Shown: piece after piece, positions 1-45,419 of the stretch
Layout of the letters: each line of letters begins with the position of its first letter
Numbering within the stretch: the stretch's first letter is position 1
Assembly: GCA_034508935.3 (NCBI GenBank)
Contig: CM067443.1
Span: 106,412,515 to 106,476,514 of the forward strand
Origin: Berghia stephanieae
Taxonomy: Eukaryota > Mollusca > Gastropoda > Nudibranchia > Aeolidiidae
DNA length: 64,000 nucleotides
Reading direction: 5' to 3'
Made by a program: the position numbers and the translations under genes
Notes under the pieces: generated by a model
Seen by the model: the letters and a program-made list of their open reading frames with translations, nothing else
Database searches by the model: none
Told to the model about the DNA's origin: nothing

Positions 1-59
1 ATGAATATGTTACCCTTGTTACATTATCATGTATATTTCCTGAAATAAATTTTTTTGAT

Positions 60-276
60 ATGTATGTATGCATGTATGCATGTATGTATGTATGTATGTA
101 TGTATGTATGTATGTATGTATGTATGTATGTATGTATGTATGTATGTATGTATGTATGTATGTATGTATGTATGTATGTATGTATGTATGTATGTATGTA
201 TGTACGTACGTACGTACGTACGTATGTATGTATGTATGTATGTATGTATGTATGTATGTATGTATGTATGTATTAT
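60..276. repeat. (ATGT)n microsatellite with GTAC core
   Basis: An array of ATGT tetranucleotides runs through this stretch. A block at about 203-223 has changed to repeated GTAC, a self-complementary unit, before ATGT resumes. Open frames through it are artefacts of the repeat. Confidence 0.97.
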
Positions 277-863
277 TATCATTATCATTATTATTATTAT
301 TCGTCTATCTTATATGTGTGCTTTATTCTATGGACGTTCGTAAGTTGAAATACTTGTATAAAATTGTAGCTTAAAGTATAAGTTTACAATACTACAGTCA
401 ACATTTGTTTGTGAAACATGCTATTATTTTCATGTATATTCAATATGTATATGATGTTTGTAATCTCCCGTCAATTCCCTACCACACATCGTAATTGGAA
501 TTATAATATCTTAAAAATAGCAAACCCTGTTAAATTCTCATTATGGAAGATAGTTCAACTATCAGTTGATGTTTGATATACAAATGTAATAAGTATGATT
601 TTTACCAATGTGGAGTGATTGCTCCTCCATGCCTTTATTAGTCCGCAAATTAAAGCTATTATGGTGTGTCTTTTAATGATAAAACGGTGACGAAAGATAA
701 ACTAGCATTGGCTCTAATACCTTTTTGTTTAAACTATAAACGAAGGTCCTAGCCGCAAGAGAAACAGTACAGTCCACACCAGTGCACAAGGCACCATTCC
801 CTGTCTCAAGAAGAGTGTCAACTATAATCAACCAAGCCTGGTTTGGAAGTCCTCAATAATCAC
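277..863. other. AT-rich intergenic stretch, nothing recognised
   Basis: I see no convincing exon, RNA gene or repeat here. The part from about 745 to 850 is less AT-rich than its surroundings and may be an old repeat. Confidence 0.5.
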
Positions 864-1378
864 ACCTCCCATAGTGGGCAGGGGGGTACATACTGTGTCT
901 TCTATCCCCTTATATCTGTTTTCCAACATGCTTTCTGTCTTTGACTTGGAATGAGATTACTTGGTTTTGTCCTGGTCCTGGCCAGATGCCCTGGCTGAGA
1001 GGGAAACAGTCGAATGTATAGTTAGTTTTGGGAGATTATATTTTTTTCATTGTAAATCATCTCTCTGTTATGCACTGTATTATGCTTTCTTTATATTATA
1101 TATGATTTGTAAAACATTTGAGTGTGTTCCTCTTAGCGGGGACCTGTGCTTGTGTCTGGATGAGACTTTTAGTGATCTCAAACTAAGTACTTTGATAGAG
1201 TGCTTTTGGAATCTACACTTGTTTCTTATTTGAACCAATTCCCCTTTGTCTTCCCTTTTCTTGGATACTTTATTGTAATTCTAGAACTTTTTACTATCCC
1301 ATTTTCTTCCTTTTTACTGGCGCTGATATGACCTTAATGTGTTGCAAGCGCCGTAAAACCCTTAAAAACAAAAACAAC
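864..1378 (+). mobile_element. Family A SINE-like element, copy 1
   Basis: It starts at the conserved CTCCCATAGTGGGCAGG motif. It contains the shared blocks GAGATTACTTGGTTTTG, GGGAAACAGTC and TGGAATCTACA, and ends with the hairpin tail GGCGCT...AGCGCCGTAAAACCC followed by an A-rich tail. CAATAATC lies on both sides and is a probable short target-site duplication. The family has no coding capacity that I can see. Confidence 0.85.
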
Positions 1379-1649
1379 AATAATCGCAACTTGAGATCGA
1401 TCGCCGGCTGGTTTAAAGATAAGCCAAACGGGCTCATACGATTTCAAATTACCAACCAGGTGACACAAATGATTAAAATTGAATAAATAAATAAATAAAT
1501 AATAAATTAGATCAACATAATTAGAGCCATTATTTCTGTGATTGATAGATAAAAGTGTAAAATATACATCATCCATAATCTTCATTCTACCTTCCACTTA
1601 TTCTCTCTATTTTTTCATGTCACTTCTAATTAAACTTTTTTTTTTATAG

Positions 1650-1872
1650 AATTGAAAGAATGAATACCTGGCAAGTTGTGGAAAAATACCTGGTAAACGC
1701 GCCCGGGGGAGACAAAGAAAAACACTCATAGACCAACTGAAGGGCTTCACCAACCTAACAATCCAAGAGCTGTTTGAAAAAGCAAGAGACAGGGAAGAAT
1801 GGAGAGAGATAATTCATGCAGTATCCGAAGCCTGGACCAGGCATGGAACCTAGAAGAAGAAGAAGATAGAAT
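1650..1872 (+). mobile_element. LINE fragment, C-terminus of a reverse transcriptase ORF
   Basis: Translation around 1685-1851 gives GKRARGRQRKTLIDQLKG and later DREEWREIIHAVSE. This is the usual end of many non-LTR retrotransposon polyproteins (basic GKRxRGRxR, then a DRxxWR motif). A stop follows, then an AGAAGAAGA tail. Only about 220 bp remain. The clade cannot be told from so short a piece. Confidence 0.75.
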
Positions 1873-1984
1873 TGTTATTATTGGATTGTGTGTTACTATT
1901 GTCTTGACTCACTTGATATTAATACAGTTAGTTATAAGGGACTTTAAGGTTATTCTTAATCATCCCTATATTAAATTTGAGCCG

Positions 1985-2090
1985 TTTGTGGTGATGGTTG
2001 AATGGCGCAGCTGGGAACGATGCCCCATAGCGCGCATACTAGGTTCGAGCCCAGACCATTAATGTTATCATTTGGACTCGAGCCCTCATA
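1985..2090 (+). mobile_element. tRNA-derived SINE head fragment
   Basis: The stretch contains a box B-like GGTTCGAGCCC at about 2041-2051. About 45 bases earlier is a weak box A-like region. No acceptor stem closes, so it is not a working tRNA gene. Confidence 0.45.
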
Positions 2091-2825
2091 AAACACAAAA
2101 ACCCCGCCACACTTACCACAACACATTTCGGGGATTTCATTCATAGTGTTATTTAGAGGAAGTTTTTTTAGAACTGCATCTTTTAAAAAAAATCTTACTC
2201 AAAAATGGTGCTCGCAGTGTTATAGGTCATTGTTTTACTAATCAATAAATATCAATTGTCCCTCATTTGTCATTGGGCCAAGAAGCTTCTTGCATTAGGC
2301 GGAAAAATCCTTTAGAATTTTTTTCATATCGTTATATTAGCTAAACTGTCACTAAAAATACACAGTGGTAATTAAGGATGAGACCCCGCCTGCCGTTGTA
2401 ACTTTGGGCTGTACACGGAAAAACGGGCGATTTGACATCTCAGCGGTGTAAATAGGGGGCAGAAGTGTGATGTAAACAAACTGGTTCCAATCTTTTTGTA
2501 AGTGTAAACCACTCTTCCGGGGGTCTGGAAAAATACCTTTTGTAATTGGTTTTCTGGTTTCAGAGTGATGGTATCTTATTTTCCATTCTAAATAAATGCT
2601 GGTCGTCAATATAGATAATCCATCCTCGTTCTTTTATGTCCCGTATCTTATCTTAAGAATCTGCCTATACCTACATCCTGCTACTAAAATAGTTATGCCA
2701 CCTTATGTTTCTATATGTAACCTATTGATTATTCGTTCGAAGAACTGGTTATATACACACTACCAAGGAGTTTGGAACCGGGAGAGTAGAAGGTGTAACG
2801 TCAATACTTCTCTATTACAAAGTCA
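2091..2825. other. Intergenic stretch, nothing recognised
   Basis: Only short open frames without codon bias or splice context are present. Confidence 0.45.
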
Positions 2826-3350
2826 GTTTTGATAGTTCAAAACAACTATATGAGCCTTCGCATTTTACCCGATAATCGATTTCGGTTTGGGAATTTCCGT
2901 TCAGACTTCAGTTGAGTAATTCCCCTTTAAAATTATTTTATTTTAACCTAGTTCTCATTGTAAAATCAGACTAATGTTGCAGACCATGAGATTTAGGTTA
3001 GCGAGAGTAACCAGCCTTATCTTATCCATCTATAACAATATTTTTGTCACAGCACTACATTTCCTTCTCTTTTGTCTGATTCATTTTATAATACTTTTTA
3101 GTAGCTTTAAATTAAATGCCGTTGAAATGGAATTTTGTCATTTCAGATTCCGTATTTGAATTTACAATTCCTTGGGTTTTAGAGATATTGAATGATCAAT
3201 GTGTTTGTTCGTCCAATCCAGGATCACTAGTGAATGAAGTTATGGCTCTATTATGTGATATCAGCGTCTAGATATGAATAAATAATAAATGGGTACAAGA
3301 CGGAAGTGATAATGGTTTGGAATAACAAACAAAATTGACAAAATTTATTT
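2826..3350. repeat. Dispersed repeat C, left copy
   Basis: This stretch aligns in order with 4562-4975 and then with 6000-6080. Shared blocks include TTTGGGAATTTCCGTTCAGA, TTGTAAAATCAGA, GGTTAGCGAGAGTAA, a GCTTTAAAT/GTTTTAAATGC(T)GTTGAAA block and AATGGGTACAAGAC. The copies are clearly diverged, by eye about three quarters identical. The origin is unknown. Confidence 0.7.
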
Positions 3351-3708
3351 ACTTACATAATATTGAAAGTTAACGACACCAAAGTGTCTTCCGTCAGTTT
3401 TAATTGGATCTTGGAATGCGCGTGCCTACAAAGAGGGATCATTGAAATCTCAGCGGTATAATTTACATTATTCTACCCCTTCCATAGGAAAACCCTATGA
3501 TTTCTTAGTAAAAATGTAATCGTTGAATAATGCTTTGATCCCGTTGAATACATAATTATTCTATTTGGTCATCTAAATAATCTTTTGGTGCGTATGAATT
3601 TAAATCCGGCGTTTTACTTTTTTGGGTAAAAGTGCCATTTAAGCAGACTTAGAAAAATACAATGGGCTAATCGAAGCAACTAAAGTCATGCATCCGAAGC
3701 TATTACCC

Positions 3709-3757
3709 CTCCCCCCCCCCCCCCCCGGGACACACACACACACACACAAGAGAAAAA

Positions 3758-3819
<62 letters not shown>
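3709..3819. repeat. Compound poly-C / (CA)n / (AG)n repeat
   Basis: A C homopolymer (3711-3726) is followed by a short CA run and a long AG run. The flanks, from 3350 to 4561, hold nothing else that I recognise. Confidence 0.95.
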
Positions 3820-3822
<3 letters not shown>

Positions 3823-4561
3823 AAATCATCGCCCTATATAAATATCAACCATTCACATTATGAATTATCGTCAACTTGATTTGACGGAACACAACGTTCT
3901 TTTCTAAGTGAGAGTTAAAAGAACCAAAATAATCTCACTCACACATAACTTGAACACATTTAATTTACAAACTTTAATAAATAAATGCCTTCAATTCCAT
4001 TGTGTCTTCATTGATTTACATCGCTAATTCATTGAGGAGAAATGCCAAACAAATGACTGGAAAATTCGGAATGCCAAAATTTTAGAAGTATCACATTTTC
4101 TAGTAAATGCCCGTAGAAGTGGATAACAATCTTGAATTTCTTATCCCATTTCCGTGGTTAGTGTCTAGACATGACTTTTTCCCCCTTACTTAATAACCAT
4201 TTTAAAAATTGGTATTAAAAGTTCCAAATTGGCATCCATGAACAGACCGACCTTTGGTCTGGGATTATCTATCACAATGCTGTTACTGTTATAATCCCGA
4301 ACTATAGACAACTTGAATTAATCGAAAATTAAAGTGTTTTTACAAATTTAGTTATGAAATATCTAAGAAAATTACTTTGAGGGGTGGAATAAAGGTATTC
4401 TTGCACGGGTTTGGGGTTATTAAATTCGTTTGTTTTTGTTTTGTTTTTTTTAATCGCGGAATAATTCACTTGCAAGCTCGAGAATTATTTGCCGCCATCA
4501 AAATAACTCATTTAATAACTCCAACCCCGTGAAAGAATGCTTTCTAAATTGACATTGTCAG

Positions 4562-5134
4562 ATTGACAGTTCAAAACCGGCTTTACGCGCTTTGCTTTTT
4601 ACCCGATAGTCGATTTTGGTTTGGGAATTTCCGTTCAGATTTCCAAAGGGACCCAACCCCGAAAAAAGGTGCTCATGACCTCAATTCGGTAACTTCCCTT
4701 TATAATGGTTTGGATTTAGTTCTTATTGTAAAATCAGATAAGGGTTAGCGAGAGTAAGATGCCGATTCTAATCTATCCTTATCAAAACATTTAATATAAC
4801 ACTTTCCTAACACGTAAATCCGATTCTATCACATTTTTTGGCTGTTTTAAATGCTGTTGAAAGGGAACATTTATCCTTTTAAAAATTGTTTTTGGATTTA
4901 TAATTCCTTACTTGTAGAGAGATTGAATGACAATATGTTTGTTCATTCACTCCATAATCACGTCGATTTAAGCTATTGTCGTCAGCTAAAATAAAAAAAA
5001 GTAGAGGTCCCCTATGATGACTGCCAAGTGTGTCAAATTTCTCGCAGCATGTTGTCCTTAATCATGCCAGTGTATCGTATTGCAATCTATCGAAAAATTC
5101 AGAAGCTTTTATTGACTGATAATGTCAGTGGGAA

Positions 5135-5190
<56 letters not shown>

Positions 5191-5591
5191 TCTCTCTCTC
5201 TCTCTCTCGTCTCTCTCTTTATCTGTCTATCTCTCTCTGTCTCTCTCTCGCTCTGTCTCTCTTTCTGTCTCTCTGTCTCTCTCTGTGTGTGTCTCTCTCT
5301 CGCTCTGTCTCTTCTCTCTCACTCTCTTTCTTTCTCTCTCTGTCTGTCTTCTCTCTCTCTCTGTCTCTCTCTCTCTCCTCTCTCTTCTCGCTCTGTCTCT
5401 TCTCTCTCTTTCTCAGTCTCTCTCTCTATCTCTCTCTGTCAGTCTCTCTCTCTGTCTCTCTGTCTCTCTCTCTCTCTGTGTCTCTCTCGCTCTGTCTCTT
5501 CTCTCTCACTCTCTCTCTTTCTCTCTCAGTCTGTCTCTCTATCTCTCTCTGTCAGTCTCTCTCTCTGTCTCTCTCTCGCTCTGTCTGTCTG

Positions 5592-5625
<34 letters not shown>

Positions 5626-5763
5626 CTGCTCTCTCTCTCTCTCTCTCGTCTGTCTCTCTTCTTCTCTCTCTCTCGCTCTCTCTCTCTCTCTCGCTCTCTC
5701 TCTCTCTCTCGCTCTCTCTCTCTCTGTCTCTCTCTCGCTCTGTCTCTGTCTCTTCTCTCTCTC

Positions 5764-5806
<43 letters not shown>

Positions 5807-6080
5807 TCCTCTGTCTATTATAGTTTTTGGTCGCAACCTGTAAATCCAAAATAATATCAACTGCTTTGTAAACCGGTGAATAAAGATGTGGCCATATAAA
5901 ATGTGTGATACGGTCACCTGGATGGAAATAAATGAATAAATACATAAATAAATAGATTAAAAAAAAACAGTAATAGGCAAATAAATAAATGAATAAATAA
6001 ATAAATAGACAAATAAATAAATGGGTACAAGACTGAAGTGTTGATAGCTCGGAATAACAAGAAAATTAACAAAGTTGTCT
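4562..6080. repeat. Dispersed repeat C, right copy, split by a (CT)n expansion
   Basis: 4562-4975 matches the left copy. The match then resumes at 6000-6080. The interval between holds the long CT repeat and some AATAAATA runs. The simplest reading is one ancestral unit that grew by microsatellite expansion. Confidence 0.6.
5137..5808. repeat. Long imperfect (CT)n low-complexity tract
   Basis: About 670 bp of CTCT runs are broken by TGTC, TCGC, TCAGTC and TTTC units that recur as higher-order blocks. All three forward frames stay open and give Ser/Leu strings, and the reverse frames give Arg/Glu strings. This is repeat translation, not a gene. Confidence 0.97.
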
Positions 6081-6943
6081 AAAACCCAGCTCTTGAATTT
6101 GGTGTGCCGCAAGGGTCGGTATTTGGGCCTATTTTATATGTAATGTACACTCAGCCACTCAGCAAACTGATTTCTCAATATAATTTAAATTACCCTGTAC
6201 CAATCTGTGTCAATCGAGAACATTCAAGAATACGCCCATAATATTCAAACCTGTATAGAAAATGGCAACATTATGGATGCACGCTGACAAGACAGAGTTA
6301 ATGGCATGCGCTACACCTCATAGAATTAAAACTATCAATCTCTCCCCAATGACAATAGATTCATCTGTATTTCAGTACAACAAAAACATTTTAAAAATCT
6401 TGGAATTTATTTTGATCAAACTCTCAGTATGGATTTTCAAATAAGTAAAGTATGTCTCATTTTATAGAAATTAGAAAACTCGGGCTCATAAGACCTTATC
6501 TATCCTTGTCTGCAGTAAAGAAAATCACTTCAGCATTTATACTTTCACCTCTAGATTATTGTAAATCTCTTTTGGTAGGCCGTCCATCGAAACAAATGTT
6601 TAAATTACAGCGCATTGAAAACATTTCAGCCCATATTGTCACTAGATCCTACTGTTCCAGCTAGACAATCACTCACGAATCTTCATTGATTGCCTGTTGA
6701 GGTACGTATTAATTATAAAATAGCGTGCATTTGCCACCAAATTATCTCTAAAGAAAATACCGAAGCGCCATCCTACCTTAAAGATCATCGATCAGCTTAA
6801 CTTATATTCACCTGGGTGCAATTTACGATCGTCAACATCTTTGTCTTTAAAAAACCCCCCAAAGTGAGGCAAAAAAAAAAAAAACATGGCGAAAGATCTT
6901 TTAAATTTGCAGGGCCTCAAATTTGGAACATCCTTCCTGTGGG
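6080..6943 (+). mobile_element. LINE fragment (L2/CR1-like reverse transcriptase)
   Basis: Translated pieces, in order, are: GVPQGSVFGPILYVMYT at about 6098 (the conserved GVPQGS-LGPILF reverse-transcriptase block), DKTELM, a stretch like SMDFQISKVC, then ISAHIVTR and ERSFKFAGPQIWNILP near 6890-6945. This is the order of L2/CR1-group C-termini (ending in a GDRSF-APRLWNSLP-type motif). The frame changes several times and the catalytic FADD region is missing, so it is dead. A SINE abuts its 3' side. Confidence 0.85.
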
Positions 6944-7160
6944 ACAGCGTGGCTCAGTGGTACATTCTTTGCTTCGTACACGAAAGGTACCGAGTTCGAA
7001 TACCCGCTACGTTGTGTGGCCTTGAGCAAGTCACCTCGCCCTAGCTCAGTTTGCGGCGCTGCACTGTGGCTGAAGCCTGGGTTATTCCAGTCTTCCCTTA
7101 GAATAAACTCTAGAGACAAATATCCCCTATGGGATGAATAAAGGGAATTTTATTTTTTAA
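6944..7160 (+). mobile_element. SINE D, copy 1 (tRNA head, MIR/CORE-like middle)
   Basis: A tRNA-like head (GTGGCTCAGTGGTA...GAGTTCGAATACCCG) is followed by TGTGTGGCCTTGAGCAAGTC. That block resembles the CTTGGGCAAGTCACTT block shared by MIR and L2 elements. The element ends in GATGAATAAAGGGAATTTTA. A second copy lies at 26770-26995 in the same orientation. Confidence 0.85.
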
Positions 7161-7369
7161 TGTTATTTTACTTATTAGATTTTTAGATTCAAAATATTCT
7201 TTTAAAAACATTAAAGAACGTACCTTTTAAATAAATATTATAAGAATTGATAATTAGAAGTCAAGAAATGTTGTGACATAATTCTTTTTTTTTTATAGCC
7301 CCTATATATTTATTGATTTTAAATAATCACAACTAATGTTTCAACTTATTATACAATTTTAGAATCCAA

Positions 7370-7970
7370 AACATGATAGTAAAATGAGGATAGATGAGCA
7401 TATAATTGAAGAAGTAACAGAGTTTTACCTTGGATCCAAAATGGCAAACGACGGGAGTGCAGAACATGACATCAAGCACAGATTCCAAAAGGCAAACCAG
7501 GCTTTCGGCACGCTGAAAAACTTTTGGAAATCAAAGCAAATTATGAGAAAAACTAAGCTGAAAATATACAAAAGCAGGGTACTGCTTTATGGAGGTGAAA
7601 GCTGGAAAATGACATCAACCATAACACAGAAACTAGAAACCTTTCAAAACAAGCGTCTAACATGAATTTTAACATATTTTGGCCTACAAAATAAAGACAG
7701 CGGATCTATTATTAAAGAAAGCTGTCTGCAATTGCATTGAAAGCCAAAATAAAAAGAGGAAGATGGCGTTGGCTGGGTCATGTGCCCAGAATAAAAAAAA
7801 AAGGGTCACTCCCCAAGACAGCCTTGTACTGGACAGCAGATGGGAAGAGAAAGCGGGGAAGACCCAAAGAAACCCAGCGAAGGACCATGGAGAAAGAATT
7901 AAAGGAAGCAGGCCTGTTCTGGAATACAGCCACCGCAAAAGCAGCCGATCACAAAAAAAAAAAAAAAAAA
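7370..7970 (+). mobile_element. LINE fragment, C-terminal part
   Basis: Frames give YLGSKMANDGSAEHDIK, KLKIYKSRVLLYGGESWK, then RGRWRWLGHVPRIKKKGS and GKRKRGRPKETQRRTMEKEL. These match the typical LGSxI..DG / YGxExW / WLGHVxR / RGRPxxTWRR string at the end of many non-LTR retrotransposon ORF2 proteins. The reading frame is broken and a poly-A run follows (7952-7975). The - strand fragment at 23455-23930 belongs to the same broad type. Confidence 0.85.
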
Positions 7971-8219
7971 AAAAAAATAATAATAATAAAAATAAAAATA
8001 AAATTCAAATGGAGACGTCACGGCCCGAAGAGTATTAGCTAAAAGTAACAATAAAAACAGCAAAGAGCCGATTGGCGTCAATGTCACTCATTCTATAGAA
8101 CCACTGGCCACAAGAGGGTAAAAGAGTAAATTTAATTTCCCATCTAATTGAATCATTCTTGGGCGAAAATGAATTTCTTTCAAATCAGAATATTCTCCAC
8201 AATCTACACTTTAACAGGG

Positions 8220-8482
8220 GGTCATAAGAGCTCAGTTGGTAAAGCACTCCCTTCATATGCAAAGGGGCCTAGATCGATCCCAGGTGCAGCCGAGATTTTT
8301 TTTTTTTCGGATCCCTTGTCCACCCAGCAATGATTAGCTATCTGGGTCTAATAGATCTGGTGACAAGTACTTTGCGATAGACTAACATCCTGTCCAAAGG
8401 ATAGCAAGGAATTGCTATTGTCGGTTTCACGCTAAAGAAAACGGGATAAACTCCGGCTCCATGGGTCTTGTGACTCTGAAGG
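8220..8482 (+). mobile_element. tRNA-derived SINE E
   Basis: The head has AGCTCAGTTGGTAAAGCAC (box A) and TAGATCGATCCCAG (box B-like). The body ends with ACTCCGGCTCCATGGGTC and TGTGACTCTGAAGGCC, directly followed by the ACT array. The array may have grown from the element's simple 3' tail. Confidence 0.75.
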
Positions 8483-8900
<418 letters not shown>

Positions 8901-9059
8901 TACAGCAGACCCGATGTTACCGTTGATGGTCAGATTAGATTTAAATCGAACTCCGTCTGTAAAGAATCTAGTACGTATAATCAAACGATATGATAGATGT
9001 TCCAATATTATAGATGCCCACCCATTTGGAACAGCAAAACCAATCCCTCGGGAGAGGGT

Positions 9060-9120
9060 AACCCCCCCCCCCAACCCAAAAGAACCCCCCTCCCCTCCCC
9101 CCCCCCCCCCGCCCCGCCGC
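9060..9120. repeat. C-rich low-complexity run
   Basis: Several C homopolymers with short A and T breaks. The neighbourhood (8900-9190) has no gene that I can support. Confidence 0.9.
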
Positions 9121-9194
9121 CTCAAAATGCAGCCCCTCATCCGAGTTGATGCCAACTTTGACACTCCTGGGCGTTGAGACATATTATCGAACTT

Positions 9195-9800
9195 CCCATA
9201 ATTCGTCATGGGTTGGGTCTTTTGACCTCCCATGGTTGCGGAGAGGTCACATTTGTTGTCTTCTGTTTTCTCGTTAACTATTCAGGTCTGGATTGAGGTT
9301 GCTCAGTTTTTTTCCTGGTCCTGGCAGGAATCCTTTGCTGAGAGGGAGACAGTCAAATTTATATTTCTATTTTTTTAAAAAAACAAAAACAACAACAACA
9401 ACAACAAAAAAAAAAACTAAACCAAAAAAAAAACAAAAAAAACAAAACAAAAACAAACAACAAACAAACGATTTTTTCTTTTGTACATCATCTTTATTGT
9501 TATGTGCTGTACTAATATAACATCCAGTCTTGAATATATTATCCTTCGTAAATAATTCAGTGTCCTCTTCATCATAGCAGGATTCTTTGCCTGTGCCTGG
9601 ATTGGACTTAGGGTCAAAATAGGCACATTGATAGATTGGTCATAAGACTCTCTAATCATATTCGGACTAGTCCCTTTTGTTTTCCTTTTCCTGTGGTGCT
9701 TTTAACTTCATATCTACACCCTCCCCCCCCCCCCCCCCCCCCCCCCACCCTCTTCTGTCACTGCCATGTCATCTTCCTTTTTTACAGGCGCTGGAATGAC
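9195..9800 (+). mobile_element. Old family A relative
   Basis: Diverged but collinear with family A: TGACCTCCCATGGTTGC, GATTGAGGTTGCTCAG, TTTGCTGAGAGGGAGACAGTC, then a tail-like TTTTTTACAGGCGCTGGAATGACA. An A-rich insertion (9376-9470) and a poly-C run (9722-9746) lie inside. The orientation is +, as in all other copies. Confidence 0.65.
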
Positions 9801-9967
9801 ATAATAGTAAAGGAAATAACGAATCCTATTTTATTTTTGTTGCTGTGATTTTCACTGGCTTTTTTTTTAACGTGTAGACTGGCCAATCACAACGAACAAT
9901 AGCTTTATTCAATAGTTATTGAACTGTGTGTACTACATTATGAGGAAACAAACACCAATTAAGAAAT

Positions 9968-10034
9968 TAAGAAAAAAAAATGATAATAAAGGAAAAGAAC
10001 ATGATGTATAAGCACGGATTGGCTACTGTAATCT
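9968..10034 (+). repeat. 67-bp direct repeat, left arm around SINE F1
   Basis: It starts TAAGAAAAAAAAATG and ends GGCTACTGTAATCT. It differs from the right arm (10345-10411) at only two positions that I can see. Together they bracket SINE F1. Confidence 0.93.
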
Positions 10035-10344
10035 ACTGTGGTCTAGTGGTATGGTCTAGTGGTATCCGTTTCGGATCGGAAGGTCCTGGGTTCGAGCCTC
10101 GCTCGACGCATAGTTGAGTCCTTGGAAAAGACTCTTTACTCACATTCTCTTACCGTACTCAGGTGTAAAATGAGTACCTGGCCGTTAACAGCGTTGTCTT
10201 TGTCCAAAAAATTGTAATATCGCCTAACAGGCGTCATGTCTCGTCCTACATGTTAAATGTTGCTGTTGACCAGGACCCCTTGTAAAGCGCTTTGAGCACG
10301 TTAAGTGGATATTGCGCTATATAAAAAAGCTCAAAAGCTCAAAG
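10035..10344 (+). mobile_element. SINE F, copy 1 (tRNA-derived, GCGCTATATAA tail)
   Basis: The head contains GTGGTCTAGTGGTAT, duplicated in tandem, and GGTCCTGGGTTCGAGCC (box B). The body includes TCAGGTGTAAAATGAGTACC, reminiscent of CORE/MIR-type SINEs. It ends TAAAGCGCTTTGAGCA...TTGCGCTATATAA, a LINE-derived type of tail. It lies between 67-bp direct repeats. Confidence 0.88.
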
Positions 10345-10411
10345 TAAGAAAAAAAAATGGTAATAAAGGAAAAGAACATGATGTATAAGCATGGATTGGC
10401 TACTGTAATCT
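10345..10411 (+). repeat. 67-bp direct repeat, right arm around SINE F1
   Basis: Partner of 9968-10034. At 67 bp it is far longer than the 9-12 bp target-site duplications seen at other insertions in this window. Confidence 0.93.
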
Positions 10412-10590
10412 CTTTCTAAACTTCCGTCTTTCGGGTCGTACTTTTTGAATGTCTAACTCAAAATTACATTTTATTACATCTCCTCCCGTTCGATGTGTCG
10501 TATTGCAAGCGAGGATTCACAGCGTAAAACGAGTACCCTTGTGAAGAATTTAGGCATTAAAATCGTCCCAACTATAAGGTAATCTCTGTG

Positions 10591-10896
10591 TGCGGCTATA
10601 CGGTCAAGTGGTATAACACTCGCTTTCGGATCGGAAAGTCCTGGCTTCGAGCCTCGCGCTCGGCGCATAGTTGAGTCCTTGGAAAAGGCTCTTTATTCAC
10701 ACTCTCTCACTGTACTCAGGTGTAAAATGAGTACCTGGCCGTTAACAGCGTTGTCTTTGTCCGAAAAATTGTAATATCGCCTAACAGGTGTCATGTCCCG
10801 TCCTACATGTTAAATGTTGCTGTTGACCAGGGACCCTTTGTAAAGCGCTTTGAGCACATTTAGTGGATATTGCGCTATATAAAGCTCATTTAAAAA
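10591..10896 (+). mobile_element. SINE F, copy 2
   Basis: Near-identical in body to copy 1, with a head reading CGGTCAAGTGGTATAACAC and CTGGCTTCGAGCC. AATCTCTGTG occurs at 10581-10590 and again at 10897-10906, a 10-bp target-site duplication. It split another tRNA-like sequence, which continues to about 10960 (GATGTTCGACTCCC). Confidence 0.9.
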
Positions 10897-11222
10897 AATC
10901 TCTGTGGTAGCACGTATGATCAGGAGGTCTGATGTTCGACTCCCAGTTGAGGAAGACTCATTTTTTGAGATCGTTTTTCTTCTTGAAATTTTCTTTCTTG
11001 GTTAGGCAATGCTTCATACACACTTTTTAAAAGCAGTAAAACAGAGCTGATAAATAAATACAAATTAACAATAGAATAATGATTATATGTATATAATTCA
11101 TATGAAATAAACACCCCATAACCGCAATAAAACGCATTAGCCCTAAGTAATACAAGATGGATAACCTCTCGTAAAGACAAATAAAGTTGACTCCCTTCTC
11201 ATGCCTATCAACCCAAAATCAA

Positions 11223-11262
11223 TGCATTCTGGGAAAATACCTCAGTGTTCCGCCATTTTGGG
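11223..11262 (+). promoter_or_regulatory. Candidate core promoter motifs of the FAM193 gene
   Basis: GCATTCTGGGA (11224-11234) is the reverse complement of the TCCCAGAATGC core of the ZNF143/SBF site. CCGCCATTTTGG (11250-11261) is a YY1-type site in reverse. Both are typical of TATA-less housekeeping promoters and lie about 110-140 bp before the start codon. The transcription start itself cannot be read from sequence. Confidence 0.45.
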
Positions 11263-11324
11263 AACAATCTCATAGTGACCATATAAGTGGTGAAGTTTTC
11301 AACAATAATATTCCTCGGAATAAC

Positions 11325-11363
11325 ATGATTGTTGGTTTTCACTTCTTTATTAAAGGACGCTGA
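11325..11363 (+). CDS. Upstream ORF, 12 codons
   Basis: ATG at 11325 opens a 12-codon frame. It ends with TGA at 11361-11363, one base before the main ATG at 11365. It would matter only if transcription begins upstream of 11325, which is unproven. Confidence 0.35.
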   Translation: MIVGFHFFIKGR

Positions 11364-11364
11364 T

Positions 11365-45419
<34,055 letters not shown>

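Noticed and set aside
55-374. Overlapping frames of Met-Tyr-Val-Cys type repeats
   Set aside because: Translation of the ATGT microsatellite in all frames.
5028-5854. Long open frames of Ser/Leu (forward) and Arg/Glu (reverse)
   Set aside because: They are translations of the imperfect CT repeat. Several frames are open at once and there is no splice or codon signal.
10035-10110. A tRNA gene at the head of SINE F
   Set aside because: Box A and box B are present, but the acceptor stem does not close and the sequence runs on into a SINE body present in three copies.
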